This document shows, in pieces, positions 38,203 through 46,806 of a stretch of DNA of 64,000 nt. How positions within the stretch are numbered: position 1 is the first letter of the stretch; every line of letters starts with the position of its first letter. This DNA is from an uncultured bacterium (GTDB lineage: Bacteria; Bacillota; Limnochordia; DTU080; JAAYLA01): assembly GCA_937983075.1 (NCBI GenBank), contig CALKAQ010000063.1, positions 1-64,000 of the forward strand. Direction: 5' to 3'. The notes beneath the pieces were generated by a model that searched no databases, was not told the origin of the DNA, and saw nothing but the letters and a program-made list of their open reading frames with translations. A program made the position numbers and the translations under genes.

Positions 38203-39276
38203 TCACTGTTTCAGCCTGGATCCCTTCTGCAGTTCGGGAACAACGTTGTCGGGATCAAGCCCCCGACCCAACGTTGGGAACGTGTAGTCACGCACCGGAT
38301 CGATCAGCGGCGAAGCTTCGGCATCCCGATACAGCCGAGGCGTCTTCCAAAGCGTGCGCAGCGCCTTCCAATGCGGCATTTCGTTGTAGCGTTCCGGCCA
38401 CTTTTGTTTCAGCTGCTGTTTCACGAGCGGCAAATACTTGGCATTCATCGCCGGGAAAACGTGGTGTTCGGTGTGATGCGAAAAATTAAAGTGGAGCACG
38501 TCGACAATCCTCGGCACCTGCACCGACAAGCTGTTCGCCAGCGGGTCGTTGATTTCGGTCAATGGATTGAGCAAGTGATTGGTGGCGATATAGCTCATGA
38601 CGATCAAGTTGGCGGCGAGCATGGGAATGACCACGGCAAACAGACCGTTGACCGGACCGAGCACAACCAGCAATCCCGCCCAGAACAGCAAGGGCCCGAC
38701 GAGCTGTGCAATCACCACCAGGCGTTCAGAGCGCTTGAACTCGGGCAGAAAGCGCAAGAACATGCTAAAACCGTGAAATGAGAACCAGAACGTAAACGAC
38801 AGGAATGTAAACAAGCTGCGCAGCCACGGTGCGATCCGATAAAACGCACGCAGAAAAGGGCGCTCCCGCAAGCTCTCGAGAGTTCCCATCGCGTCGGGAT
38901 CGTCTTCATCATTTTGCGTATGCGCGTGATGCTCGACATTATGCCATTTCCGCCATAAACGGGGACCGAGGCTGAACGGCAAGAAGCAAATGAGCCCCAG
39001 AGTGTTGCGCAGCCACGCCTTTTTGGTGACCGCGCCATGCAAAATTTCGTGGGCCAAAAAGCCGAGACAGGCAAAGGAGTGGCCGATCACAAGACCGACC
39101 AGCAGCTTCAGCCAGCCGCTGGAAATCCAGAGGGCAATCGCCGCAATGCCCGAAGTAATGATCGCAAGGTGCGGAATCATCCACAGCGCTCGATGTGGAA
39201 CGGGTTGAAACGCTTCAGGCGGCAATTCTCGTTTGACGGCTCGGGTATACTCACGCAAATGCATCAGCTGGGCCAA
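38203..39276 (-). CDS. acyl-lipid fatty acid desaturase
   Basis: This roughly 357-residue membrane di-iron desaturase has the three histidine boxes: HEILH, HNVEHHAH and HTEHH. Four to six membrane segments separate them. Family members put double bonds in acyl chains of membrane lipids using O2 and ferredoxin, often as a cold response. The start is uncertain: TTG at 39276 is 6 bases after GAAGGG, while the ATG at 39282 directly abuts it. No two-component DesKR-like control genes are next to it. Confidence 0.9.
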   Translation of the reverse strand: MAQLMHLREYTRAVKRELPPEAFQPVPHRALWMIPHLAIITSGIAAIALWISSGWLKLLVGLVIGHSFACLGFLAHEILHGAVTKKAWLRNTLGLICFLPFSLGPRLWRKWHNVEHHAHTQNDEDDPDAMGTLESLRERPFLRAFYRIAPWLRSLFTFLSFTFWFSFHGFSMFLRFLPEFKRSERLVVIAQLVGPLLFWAGLLVVLGPVNGLFAVVIPMLAANLIVMSYIATNHLLNPLTEINDPLANSLSVQVPRIVDVLHFNFSHHTEHHVFPAMNAKYLPLVKQQLKQKWPERYNEMPHWKALRTLWKTPRLYRDAEASPLIDPVRDYTFPTLGRGLDPDNVVPELQKGSRLKQ

Positions 39277-39516
39277 ACTCATCCATCCCTTCAAAATTGC
39301 TGCGGAAACGCATGGCATCCGCAAGTTCCGGCAGCTGCAAACAGGTGAGCATTTCCGTGCCACCGCCGAAGTCGAAGTCATCTAAGTATATCTGAACCGT
39401 CGCACGGCGTCCAGCCCAATCCTGTTTCCGCAAAACATTTGCCCCTTGCCTAACACTCCAAGCCATCGTAAGCTTTGGTTAGATTTATGCCTCAAGGCAA
39501 TGTTTGGAGTGGCTTC

Positions 39517-41040
39517 ATGACCAACCGTTCCGTTGACAGCCTGAACCAATGGCTAACCTTGCAAGAAGCGGCAAGGCTCCTCGGCGTGCATCAAAACACG
39601 CTTCGCCGCTGGGCCGACGCCGGCTACGTCCACGTGCATCGCACGCCGGGCGGGCATCGGCGGTTTGAGCGCGCCCAGATTGAACGGCTCTGGCTGGAAC
39701 ATCTGGGTGCGAGCAACGGCTGCAAAGATCTGCCGAACAGCAGCTCGCCGTCGAGCGAACGGGCGAACGTGCTCGAGCGCCTTTTCGTCATCGGCTTCGA
39801 CCACAAAGCGACTCACCGCCCCATCCGTGAGCGGATCGCCGCTGCGGAGCTCGGGCCGCTCGACGTGTACAGCGTACTTTCGGCCGCGTCAACCCAGCCC
39901 GGCGGCACCTGCGCTGCGCCGCAGTCTCCGCCCATCGGTGCGGTCGTTCTCAACACGTGCCACCGAACCGAAATTTACGGCAGCTCTCCGGCGCCGCACG
40001 CTGTGCTCACCGCCTTGCTCACGTGGCTTCAAACCATCGCCGGCATTGACGCCGCAGAAATGCGGCGAAACGTCCGGTTTCTCCAAGGCCGAGCCGCCGC
40101 ACGTCACCTCTACGAAGTCGCGGCCGGCTTGCATTCGGTCGTACGCGGTGAGGCGCAAATTCTCGGGCAAGTGAAGCAAGCTTTTCAACAAGCTTTACAT
40201 GCCGGCACGACGAATGCGCCCCTCGCCACGCTGTTTCGCATGGCGGTCGAAGTGGGCAAAAAAATGCGCACGCAAGCCCTCGTGGGAGTGGTCCGCACAT
40301 CGGTAGCCGATATGGCGATTGATCGTCTCATCGCCGAAAATCGCCTGCAAATGGCTTCGCCACCGGTCGTCGTAGGCAGTGGGCAAATGGCCTCGCTCGT
40401 CATCGCCCGTCTGTACGCTTTGGGCTGCAACCACGTGATCGTGGTTTCCCGGGATCCACAAGCGGCTCAGCGGCTGCACGTCAGCGACCACATGGCGATA
40501 CATACCGCCCCGCCGGGGCAGCTTGTATCGCTGTTGGGCGAGGCACAGCTCGTCTTCTTTTGCAATCGATCACCACGTCCGGCCATCGGAACGACCGACC
40601 TCCACCAAGCGGTCCAACGCAGCCGGCATCGTTCACTGACGCTGGTCGACCTGGCGCATCCGCCCGCCATCGTCGCAGATGCGCTGCCGGACAGTGTGCG
40701 GCTGATCAACTTGGCCGAGCTCGAGCGGGCAGACACCGCTGCAACCGAAGCGAACGTGCAGATGCAACAGGCGACAGCCCTGATCGATCAGCAACTGGCT
40801 GCGTTTGAGATTTGGTGCCGTGAACGTACGGTGTCCGCGCACATCGCCGACGTCAACGGCCGAATCGGCCAAATCGCCGCGGAAGAGCTGCAAAGAGCGC
40901 TCGCCAAATTGCCTGTCGGCGACGAGCATCATCGCACACTGCTGGAAGAACTCGCTCGGCGCATTGCCGGACGCAGTGCACATGCGGCGATTACCGCGCT
41001 GAAAACGTTGGCGCGGTCCAACGAAGCAAAGGGTGAATGA
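39517..41040 (+). CDS. hemA: glutamyl-tRNA reductase with N-terminal BldC/MerR-like DNA-binding domain
   Basis: This 507-residue chain has two parts. Residues 11-60 form a winged-helix domain of the BldC/excisionase type (WLTLQEAARLLGVHQNTL, then HRTPGGHRRF). A Ser/Asn-rich linker (65-84) leads to a full glutamyl-tRNA reductase from about 87, with catalytic Cys148 in VLNTCHRTEIY, the substrate loop AAGLHSVVRGEAQILGQVKQA, the NADPH fold VVVGSGQMASLVIARLYALGC and a dimerisation helix. The enzyme reduces glutamyl-tRNA to glutamate-1-semialdehyde, the first C5-pathway step. The fusion suggests direct coupling of heme precursor supply to DNA binding. ATG at 39517 follows GGAG; an internal GTG near Val85 could also give a short HemA. 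hemL follows after 3 bases. Confidence 0.9.
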   Translation: MTNRSVDSLNQWLTLQEAARLLGVHQNTLRRWADAGYVHVHRTPGGHRRFERAQIERLWLEHLGASNGCKDLPNSSSPSSERANVLERLFVIGFDHKATHRPIRERIAAAELGPLDVYSVLSAASTQPGGTCAAPQSPPIGAVVLNTCHRTEIYGSSPAPHAVLTALLTWLQTIAGIDAAEMRRNVRFLQGRAAARHLYEVAAGLHSVVRGEAQILGQVKQAFQQALHAGTTNAPLATLFRMAVEVGKKMRTQALVGVVRTSVADMAIDRLIAENRLQMASPPVVVGSGQMASLVIARLYALGCNHVIVVSRDPQAAQRLHVSDHMAIHTAPPGQLVSLLGEAQLVFFCNRSPRPAIGTTDLHQAVQRSRHRSLTLVDLAHPPAIVADALPDSVRLINLAELERADTAATEANVQMQQATALIDQQLAAFEIWCRERTVSAHIADVNGRIGQIAAEELQRALAKLPVGDEHHRTLLEELARRIAGRSAHAAITALKTLARSNEAKGE

Positions 41041-41043
41041 TCC

Positions 41044-42357
41044 ATGGTTTCAAGCAAATCCAAGCGCCATGACCTTTCCGAAGCATGGCATCGACGCGCG
41101 ATGCAATGCATTCCCGGCGGCGTCAACAGTCCTGTCCGAGCTTTTCGAGCTGTGGGGCGCCATCCGCTCGTCATCGAGTCCGCCCAAGGCGCACGTGTGA
41201 CTGACATCGACGGCAATACATACATCGACTACGTAGGGGCTTACGGACCACTTGTTGTCGGACACGCCCACCCCAAGGTTGTGGAAGCCATACAACGGGC
41301 GGCTGCCGCCGGCACGGCCTATGGTGCCCCCACCCGGCGGGAAACGGAGTTGGCCGAACGCATATGCGCAGCCTTTCCATCCATCGAGATGGTGCGGCTG
41401 GTCAACTCGGGCACCGAAGCGGTGATGACAGCCATCCGCCTCGCCCGCGGGGCGACGGGCCGTCCTTTGATCCTCAAATTTGAAGGCTGCTACCACGGAC
41501 ACGCCGATCCGGTCCTCGTCGGCGCCGGCTCCGGTGCCGCTGCGGTCCCCGGCAGCGTTGGGGTGAGCAAGGCGGCGGCGAGTGAAACGCTCGTCGTGCC
41601 GTACAACAACATCGAAGCGTTGAATGCCGCCGTCGACGCATACGGAGACCAATTGGCCGCCATCATCGTCGAACCGGTGGCCGGCAACATGGGGCTCGTC
41701 CTGCCCGCTCCCGGCTTTTTGGCAGCTTTGCGGGCTGCAGCGGATCGCTGCGGCGCCTTGCTCATTTTCGACGAAGTGATTACGGGCTTCCGCGTCGGCC
41801 CCCATGGTGCACAAGGCCGTTACAACGTCATGCCTGACCTGACATGTCTGGGCAAAACCATTGGCGGCGGGCTGCCCATCGGCGCATTCGGCGGCCGCCG
41901 TGAGCTGATGGAACTTATGGCCCCCATCGGTCCCGTCTATCAGGCGGGAACGTTGTCCGGCAACCCCATCGCCACTGCCGCCGGCTTGGCCACTTTGCAA
42001 GTGCTCGACGAGACGCCAAACGCCTTCGAATTCCTTGAGGAGCGAGCCACCCATTTGGCGCAAGGCTTCACGCAGATTCTGCGGGCTGCCGGAATCCCCG
42101 CCTCTTCGTCGGTTTGCGGCGGCATTGCGGGCTTGCACTTGCGGGAACAGCCTCCGACCAATTTCACCGAAGCAAATGACGTCAACAAAGAGCTGTTCGC
42201 CCGACTGTTCTGGGCACTGATCGATCGCGGCGTCTATCTCGGCCCGGCCCCCATGGAGACAAACTTTGTCTCGCTCGCCCACGGCGAAGCCGAAATTGAG
42301 GCGACGTTGGACGCCTTGCATGACGCAGTCCAGGAGCTTGTCGCCGAAGGAATTTAA
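41044..42357 (+). CDS. hemL: glutamate-1-semialdehyde 2,1-aminomutase
   Basis: This 437-residue PLP enzyme converts glutamate-1-semialdehyde to 5-aminolevulinate, the second C5-pathway step. The PLP lysine is Lys271 in LGKTIGGGLPIGAFGG, with IFDEVITGFR upstream and NSGTEAVMTAIRLARG in the cofactor region. It follows hemA by 3 bases with AAAGGGTG as ribosome site, so the two enzymes passing an unstable intermediate are coupled. The usual Bacillus hemX-C-D-B genes between hemA and hemL are absent. Confidence 0.96.
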   Translation: MVSSKSKRHDLSEAWHRRAMQCIPGGVNSPVRAFRAVGRHPLVIESAQGARVTDIDGNTYIDYVGAYGPLVVGHAHPKVVEAIQRAAAAGTAYGAPTRRETELAERICAAFPSIEMVRLVNSGTEAVMTAIRLARGATGRPLILKFEGCYHGHADPVLVGAGSGAAAVPGSVGVSKAAASETLVVPYNNIEALNAAVDAYGDQLAAIIVEPVAGNMGLVLPAPGFLAALRAAADRCGALLIFDEVITGFRVGPHGAQGRYNVMPDLTCLGKTIGGGLPIGAFGGRRELMELMAPIGPVYQAGTLSGNPIATAAGLATLQVLDETPNAFEFLEERATHLAQGFTQILRAAGIPASSSVCGGIAGLHLREQPPTNFTEANDVNKELFARLFWALIDRGVYLGPAPMETNFVSLAHGEAEIEATLDALHDAVQELVAEGI

Positions 42358-42367
42358 CGAAGACATG

Positions 42368-42404
42368 CAGCAGGCTGCGCTTCGACGCACAGCGCAGCCT
42401 GCTG
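42368..42404 (+). terminator. terminator of the hemA-hemL operon
   Basis: A perfect 13-bp GC-rich stem (42368-42380 and 42392-42404) with an 11-base loop lies 10 bases after the hemL stop. It may also act on the convergent gene that ends at 42444. Confidence 0.75.
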
Positions 42405-42443
42405 TCTCCTGAAGGATTCGCTGGTGGAGGGCGAGCAGTCTGT

Positions 42444-44291
42444 TCATGGATTCAACTCGCTCAACGTCCTCTCAATGATTTCCCGATGCCACTCGTGCTC
42501 CGTCAGCTCCAATAGACGCTCGCCGTAGTAGCGCGCCCGTTCGGGATCCCGATGAGTGCGCTTTTCGTCGAAGCCCCCCATGGCAAAGTGCCAAAGCATC
42601 AAAAGGCTGTGGTAATCGTGTGGATCGTTTTCCACAGCTCGTTCATACGCTGCGATGGCGTCAAGATAGCGCCGTTCGAGCAACAGCCGATCTCCTTCGT
42701 TCAACTCCGGTCGTGGCGGTTCCAGCGTCACCCGGTCTTGCGCATCGGATTCACCACATGTCACGGGGCAAATGACCCGTCCCCGGCCAAGCGGATTTCC
42801 CTCTTGATCAAACGCCTGCACGTGAAAATCCAACATCGCATCCGGATGCCGCAACCCGAGGATGGGGTCTAAGACGAGCTGCCCTCTTCCTGGCGAGCCG
42901 GCAAAGGTATTCCCTCCCGCCCCTTGCACTGCTGGATACAAGAACAACTGATCGAGAGGAATCGTCGCTTCTCGCCCCGTAAAGACGAATCCCTTGTCGC
43001 CCCATGGCTGCAGTACCACTCCGCCAACGGTCGCCCGGATCAGGTAGCTGGCCGCCCCCGGGACCTCCTCCCAAGCAAGGTGCACGAGCGGATAAGGTTC
43101 GGCCTCTTCAATTTCAGCTCGGGTTATGTTGACATAGCGAGAGTCGAAATCCAACTCGATCCAGGCCGTTTCTCCTTCACGCACGTCGGCATAATTCGTG
43201 TTAATATCGACACTGCTCTCCGCCGCGAGCTGCATGGGAATCATGAAGCTCACGCCATATTGACCGGGTTCCAGATTGAAAAACTCAAAATATCCGTCGG
43301 CGTCGGTTACCGCTTGCGTAATCATTCCTGGGGGTGGGCTGCTCCACCTCGATGATACAACCCGACCATCGGGGCCAAATTCAAAATGGTGACCTGTACT
43401 TAAGAGCACCCGGATGCCGGGAAGTCCCTCACCGTTCAGCTTGACTCGACCGGCGACCGCCAAATGCTCGCCTTCCAGGTACTTGAGCGTCCGCTCAAGC
43501 CGGTTGGTGCGTGTGAAGTAATCATTGAATGAGCGAAACCGCTCTAAGGCTTCGGCGGCTTCCGCCGCTGCCAACGCTTCGCGAAACGCCCCCATGCTTT
43601 CGAGAACGTCTGCCAGTTCATAGCGAATCTCCTTCTCAAGACTTGTCGGCACTTCTAGCGCTTCTTCCAATACCGCTGCGGCCTGATCAAGCTGGTTCAG
43701 ATACCGATACACTCGGGCCAGCCAAATCACCAGCCAAGGATTTTCCAGTCGATAATCCACGCTTTGCCATGCCGCCTCAAACAACGACACAGCACTCTCA
43801 TAGTCGCCAAGTGCAGCCTTGGTGTAGCCGAGCTCGGCAAGCGCACGCGGTTCCCACGTTGCATCGAGCCCAGAATCTAAGGCTGCTTCCAAATAACCGA
43901 TTTTGCGTGCGGCTGCTTCATCATCGTCCCACACGGTGACGTTTCTGCCGGTAAAACCGACAAAGGTCGGCGACCAAAACCAGAGGTGCAGCTGTCCCGG
44001 CGGAATGTCCCATACCGGAAGGGAGGTGGCATCAAAATAACCGTCGCTGTGAGGCGGCAGCTGTTGGGCCATGCGCACGAGTGCCTCAGGACGGTGGTCA
44101 CTCCCGCTGAAGCTCGACACCAGCGCCCGATACGCCGCATGGCTGGCCTCCGTATACCCCCGCTCATCCAACGCTTTGGCGACGGAAAACAAAACATCGT
44201 CGCCGCCCCATGTAAACGCCGTTCCCCCGATGGCCAAAATGAGAGCGGCGCCAATCAGCACTTTATTCGGTATGCGAATGACTCGATCCAT
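42444..44291 (-). CDS. membrane-anchored TPR and carboxypeptidase-regulatory-like protein
   Basis: This 615-residue protein has an N-terminal membrane anchor (about 10-28) and a tetratricopeptide-like helical part (about 115-270; LAELGYTKAALGDYESAVSLFEAAW is one unit). A carboxypeptidase-regulatory-like beta domain follows (about 285-370, with VTDADGYFEFFNLEPGQYGVSF), then an Fn3-like stretch and a final TPR-like pair. It has no recognised enzyme motif and probably works outside the membrane as a scaffold or ligand binder. Its start overlaps the anti-sigma gene by 29 bases, so it is the third gene of a sigma factor operon and perhaps its effector or signal sensor. ATG at 44291 with GGAAAGGAG upstream. 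Confidence 0.75.
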   Translation of the reverse strand: MDRVIRIPNKVLIGAALILAIGGTAFTWGGDDVLFSVAKALDERGYTEASHAAYRALVSSFSGSDHRPEALVRMAQQLPPHSDGYFDATSLPVWDIPPGQLHLWFWSPTFVGFTGRNVTVWDDDEAAARKIGYLEAALDSGLDATWEPRALAELGYTKAALGDYESAVSLFEAAWQSVDYRLENPWLVIWLARVYRYLNQLDQAAAVLEEALEVPTSLEKEIRYELADVLESMGAFREALAAAEAAEALERFRSFNDYFTRTNRLERTLKYLEGEHLAVAGRVKLNGEGLPGIRVLLSTGHHFEFGPDGRVVSSRWSSPPPGMITQAVTDADGYFEFFNLEPGQYGVSFMIPMQLAAESSVDINTNYADVREGETAWIELDFDSRYVNITRAEIEEAEPYPLVHLAWEEVPGAASYLIRATVGGVVLQPWGDKGFVFTGREATIPLDQLFLYPAVQGAGGNTFAGSPGRGQLVLDPILGLRHPDAMLDFHVQAFDQEGNPLGRGRVICPVTCGESDAQDRVTLEPPRPELNEGDRLLLERRYLDAIAAYERAVENDPHDYHSLLMLWHFAMGGFDEKRTHRDPERARYYGERLLELTEHEWHREIIERTLSELNP

Positions 44292-44697
44292 TCAGATCGC
44301 TCCTTTCCGCCGCCGGTGATTGCCCCGAACTCACTTGGAATGTTTCCCAGGATCCTTCCGTGAGATTTGGCACCGACTGCAAAGCAGTAAAAACAACGAG
44401 AATGACTGCCATCGCCACAACACCCGTTCCATTGACCAACGCCCGCAACGAAATTTCCGTCTCCCCGTGCCAGAAGTCGTGCAATCGTTGCAGCCAGGAA
44501 CGTTCATTCATGAAGGGGGTAGAAGAAGTTGGAGAGACTGTTGATCTTGTCGCCAATGACTCCGCGTCCGCTCCGATCACGCTTTGCACCAAACGCTTTT
44601 GCATGCCGGGTGTCATTTCAGCTCGTTCGGCTTGTTGCTGCAAACCGATACGCAATCGCTGCTCCCAATCCGTAGTTCTTTTAGGTGTCGGCATCAT
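44263..44697 (-). CDS. probable anti-sigma factor
   Basis: This 144-residue protein has a soluble N-terminal part (1-85) rich in helix formers, one membrane helix (about 90-107) and a short external Ser-rich tail. It has no zinc-binding HxxxCxxC motif of ZAS-type anti-sigma factors. Its identity is inferred from topology and from its place: the gene overlaps the ECF sigma gene by 17 bases and the downstream exported-protein gene by 29 bases. The N-terminal part would hold the sigma factor at the membrane. Confidence 0.6.
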   Translation of the reverse strand: MMPTPKRTTDWEQRLRIGLQQQAERAEMTPGMQKRLVQSVIGADAESLATRSTVSPTSSTPFMNERSWLQRLHDFWHGETEISLRALVNGTGVVAMAVILVVFTALQSVPNLTEGSWETFQVSSGQSPAAERSDLNGSSHSHTE

Positions 44698-45334
44698 TCC
44701 GCCCCCCTTCCTTCAACAGTCGCTTCATCCGCCGCCGCGCCCGATGAAGCTGGCTCTTCACCGTTCCTTCTCGCAAGCGGAGCATCTCAGCGATTTCAGT
44801 GACCGGGCGATCTTCGTAATAATGCAGCACCAAAACCGTGCGATAATGCACCGGCAGTTGAAGCATGGCCTGGCGAACCTCATCGGCCAAAGCGGTTTGC
44901 CAGGCAAAGTCGGCATCTCTGGACGGATGGATCCATACGCGCCCACCGTCTGCAGATATACCGTCGATATCGGCGCCGAACACTTCGCTGTCAGAGTCTC
45001 CAACGGTCAGCCAGCGACGTTGCTTGGGAGACCGTTGAAAGCTGTAGCACCGATTGACCACAATCCGGTGCATCCACCGCTCAAAAGGCACCTTCCCGTC
45101 GAAGCGGTCGGCCTGTTCAATCGCTGCCCAAAACGACTCTTGTAAAGCATCTTCGGCTTGATGCCGATCCTGCAAAATCAGCACGGCGGTGCGGAACAAG
45201 CGAGCGCTCAACGCTTCTACCAGCCTTTCGGCAGCAGCCTCATCTCCGTCACGAGCCCGCAACGCCCAATGGTGCATTGGATCACCGGCAAGTTCTGTAT
45301 TCAGTTGCGAGCGAATGAGCTCATCAGGTGCCAC
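44681..45334 (-). CDS. ECF-type RNA polymerase sigma factor
   Basis: This 217-residue sigma-70 family protein has region 2 (AEDALQESFWAAIEQADRF and FERWMHRIVVNRCYSF) and region 4 (LQLPVHYRTVLVLHYYEDRPVTEIAEML, then TVKSQLHRARRRMKRLL), joined by a linker. It lacks regions 1 and 3, as ECF factors do. GTG at 45334 is chosen because GGAAGGAG lies 5 bases upstream; the open frame runs to 45715 without support. It directs an operon with a probable anti-sigma factor and a large exported protein, and a candidate self-recognised promoter lies at 45401-45431. Confidence 0.9.
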   Translation of the reverse strand: MAPDELIRSQLNTELAGDPMHHWALRARDGDEAAAERLVEALSARLFRTAVLILQDRHQAEDALQESFWAAIEQADRFDGKVPFERWMHRIVVNRCYSFQRSPKQRRWLTVGDSDSEVFGADIDGISADGGRVWIHPSRDADFAWQTALADEVRQAMLQLPVHYRTVLVLHYYEDRPVTEIAEMLRLREGTVKSQLHRARRRMKRLLKEGGRNDADT

Positions 45335-45400
45335 AGACGCTCCTTCCGCCAATACCGGTTCACTCCTGAAACTTTTTGCGCTGCAACCTTCCTCTATAAC

Positions 45401-45431
45401 GTTAACGCAGTGAACCATCCGAAAGGTTGCA
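45401..45431 (-). promoter_or_regulatory. candidate ECF-type promoter of the sigma operon
   Basis: On the minus strand TGCAACCTT (45431-45423), close to the AAC-centred -35 of ECF promoters, is followed after 15 bases by CGTTAAC (45407-45401). The start codon lies 67 bases downstream. TGCAACCTT recurs in opposite orientation at 45382-45390, making an inverted repeat around the region. Confidence 0.35.
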
Positions 45432-45550
45432 CTCCAACAATTCCTCAAAATCATGATGTTCCGCAGCAAGGAAACTGTGGGTGTTTTACATAGAATAACT
45501 TTAATAGAGAATAGATCTTGCAGCATGAGAATTTCAGGAGGGTATGCAAC

Positions 45551-45721
45551 ATGCTCTACATTCGGCCCTGCTACAGGGTCTTGAGAAATGTCGGCTTGCA
45601 CCTTTATCGAGACGACCAAGGAAGGCTTTATATTCGTGGCAAGGGTGGCAAGATCCGGCGCCTCTGGCCTCCGAGCGGGAATAGGCGTACGAGAAGCCGC
45701 AGCGGTGAAACGCACGTATAA
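45551..45721 (+). CDS. possible small basic protein
   Basis: This 56-residue frame begins at ATG 45551 with AGGAGGG 8 bases upstream, an ideal ribosome site. The product is Arg-rich and basic (GRLYIRGKGGKIRRL in the middle) with no known domain. It lies alone in the 627-base gap between the sigma factor and the UPF0173 gene; the rest of that gap holds the candidate ECF promoter and nothing else that I can name. Coding status rests mainly on the ribosome site. Confidence 0.4.
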   Translation: MLYIRPCYRVLRNVGLHLYRDDQGRLYIRGKGGKIRRLWPPSGNRRTRSRSGETHV

Positions 45722-45961
45722 TGCGCAGAAAAATCCCAGCGAAGTGCGGCTGGCGGTTTAGATCGCTCCCGCCACAGTTTACAGAACGTTCGTCGTTTTT
45801 CACCACATCAATTTGAACATGCCAAGCCTTCCCAACGCTCCCGCCGCGCCAAGCCGAATCCACTCACAACAGAAGGAGATCAACAACGAGTTGGAAAAAC
45901 AGGTGTGCGGGCGAGCGGTATGCCAACACCCCATAGCATCCTACACAAGGAGGTCATCAGC

Positions 45962-46660
45962 ATGTCTCATCAGCTGAAATGGCTCGGACACAGTGCTTGG
46001 CAACTGACAACGGCACAAGGGAAGGTACTGCTCTTCGATCCCTGGCTCCAAGGCAACCCGCTGGCACCGTGTACCATCAAAGAACTTCCACGCGCCGATT
46101 TTATCCTGCTTTCACACGACCACTCCGATCATGCGGGAGATGTTGTCGCAGTGGCCAAACACACGGGTGCGACACTTGTGGCTCAGCCCGAGACGGCCAC
46201 ACGCTACCAAAACGAAGGCCTGCCGAATGAACAAGTCATTCACGGCATCGGGATGAACATTGGGGGTTCAGTGGATCTCGGCGGGATTAAAGCGACGATG
46301 GTGGATGCCTATCATTCGAGCGAGACCGGCGATCCGGCAGGGTATATCGTTACCCTTGAGGACGGAAAAGTTTTGTATTTCGCCGGCGATACGGGATTGC
46401 ATTGCAATATGCAAACGTGGGGACAGCTGTTTGACATTGACGTAGCGTTGCTGCCGATCGGCGACGTATTTACCATGGATCCCCGCCAGGCGGCACACGC
46501 CTTGCGCCTGTTGGGACAGCCCAAAGCCGCGTTGCCGATGCACTACCGCACATTCCCCATACTGACGCAGAGCGCTGAAGAGTTTATCGAACATGCGAAG
46601 GAACAAGCCCCAAATACGCGCATCCACGTGCTGGAGCCGGGTGAAACGTTTACTTTCTAG
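45962..46660 (+). CDS. UPF0173 metal-dependent hydrolase (metallo-beta-lactamase fold)
   Basis: This 232-residue cytosolic protein belongs to the UPF0173 / YtkL group. The first metal-binding motif is LLSHDHSDHAGD (HxHxDH), later ligands are in VDAYHSS, YFAGDTGLH and the C-terminal PMHYRTFP. The family is common in Bacillota and archaea, and its substrate is unknown. ATG at 45962 follows AAGGAGG; an upstream frame to 45905 is rejected. Confidence 0.9.
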   Translation: MSHQLKWLGHSAWQLTTAQGKVLLFDPWLQGNPLAPCTIKELPRADFILLSHDHSDHAGDVVAVAKHTGATLVAQPETATRYQNEGLPNEQVIHGIGMNIGGSVDLGGIKATMVDAYHSSETGDPAGYIVTLEDGKVLYFAGDTGLHCNMQTWGQLFDIDVALLPIGDVFTMDPRQAAHALRLLGQPKAALPMHYRTFPILTQSAEEFIEHAKEQAPNTRIHVLEPGETFTF

Positions 46661-46806
46661 TCCATTCGCCGCATCGTCGGCACCACGATCCGGCGTGTCC
46701 CGGCCACGCCATGACACGGCAATCGCGATGGTGTCGGCCGGGGCGTCATGCGGCCGCAGCGCGGCGCGGGCAAGGCATGCGCCTGCTCCGCTGCACCGCA
46801 AACGGC

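Noticed and set aside
39251..39466. 71-residue frame upstream of the desaturase
   Set aside because: It overlaps the desaturase start by 26 bases, and no convincing ribosome site precedes it; coding is not supported.
41050..42447. 465-residue open frame on the minus strand
   Set aside because: It is antisense to hemL, whose PLP motifs are unambiguous; the frame is an effect of codon bias.
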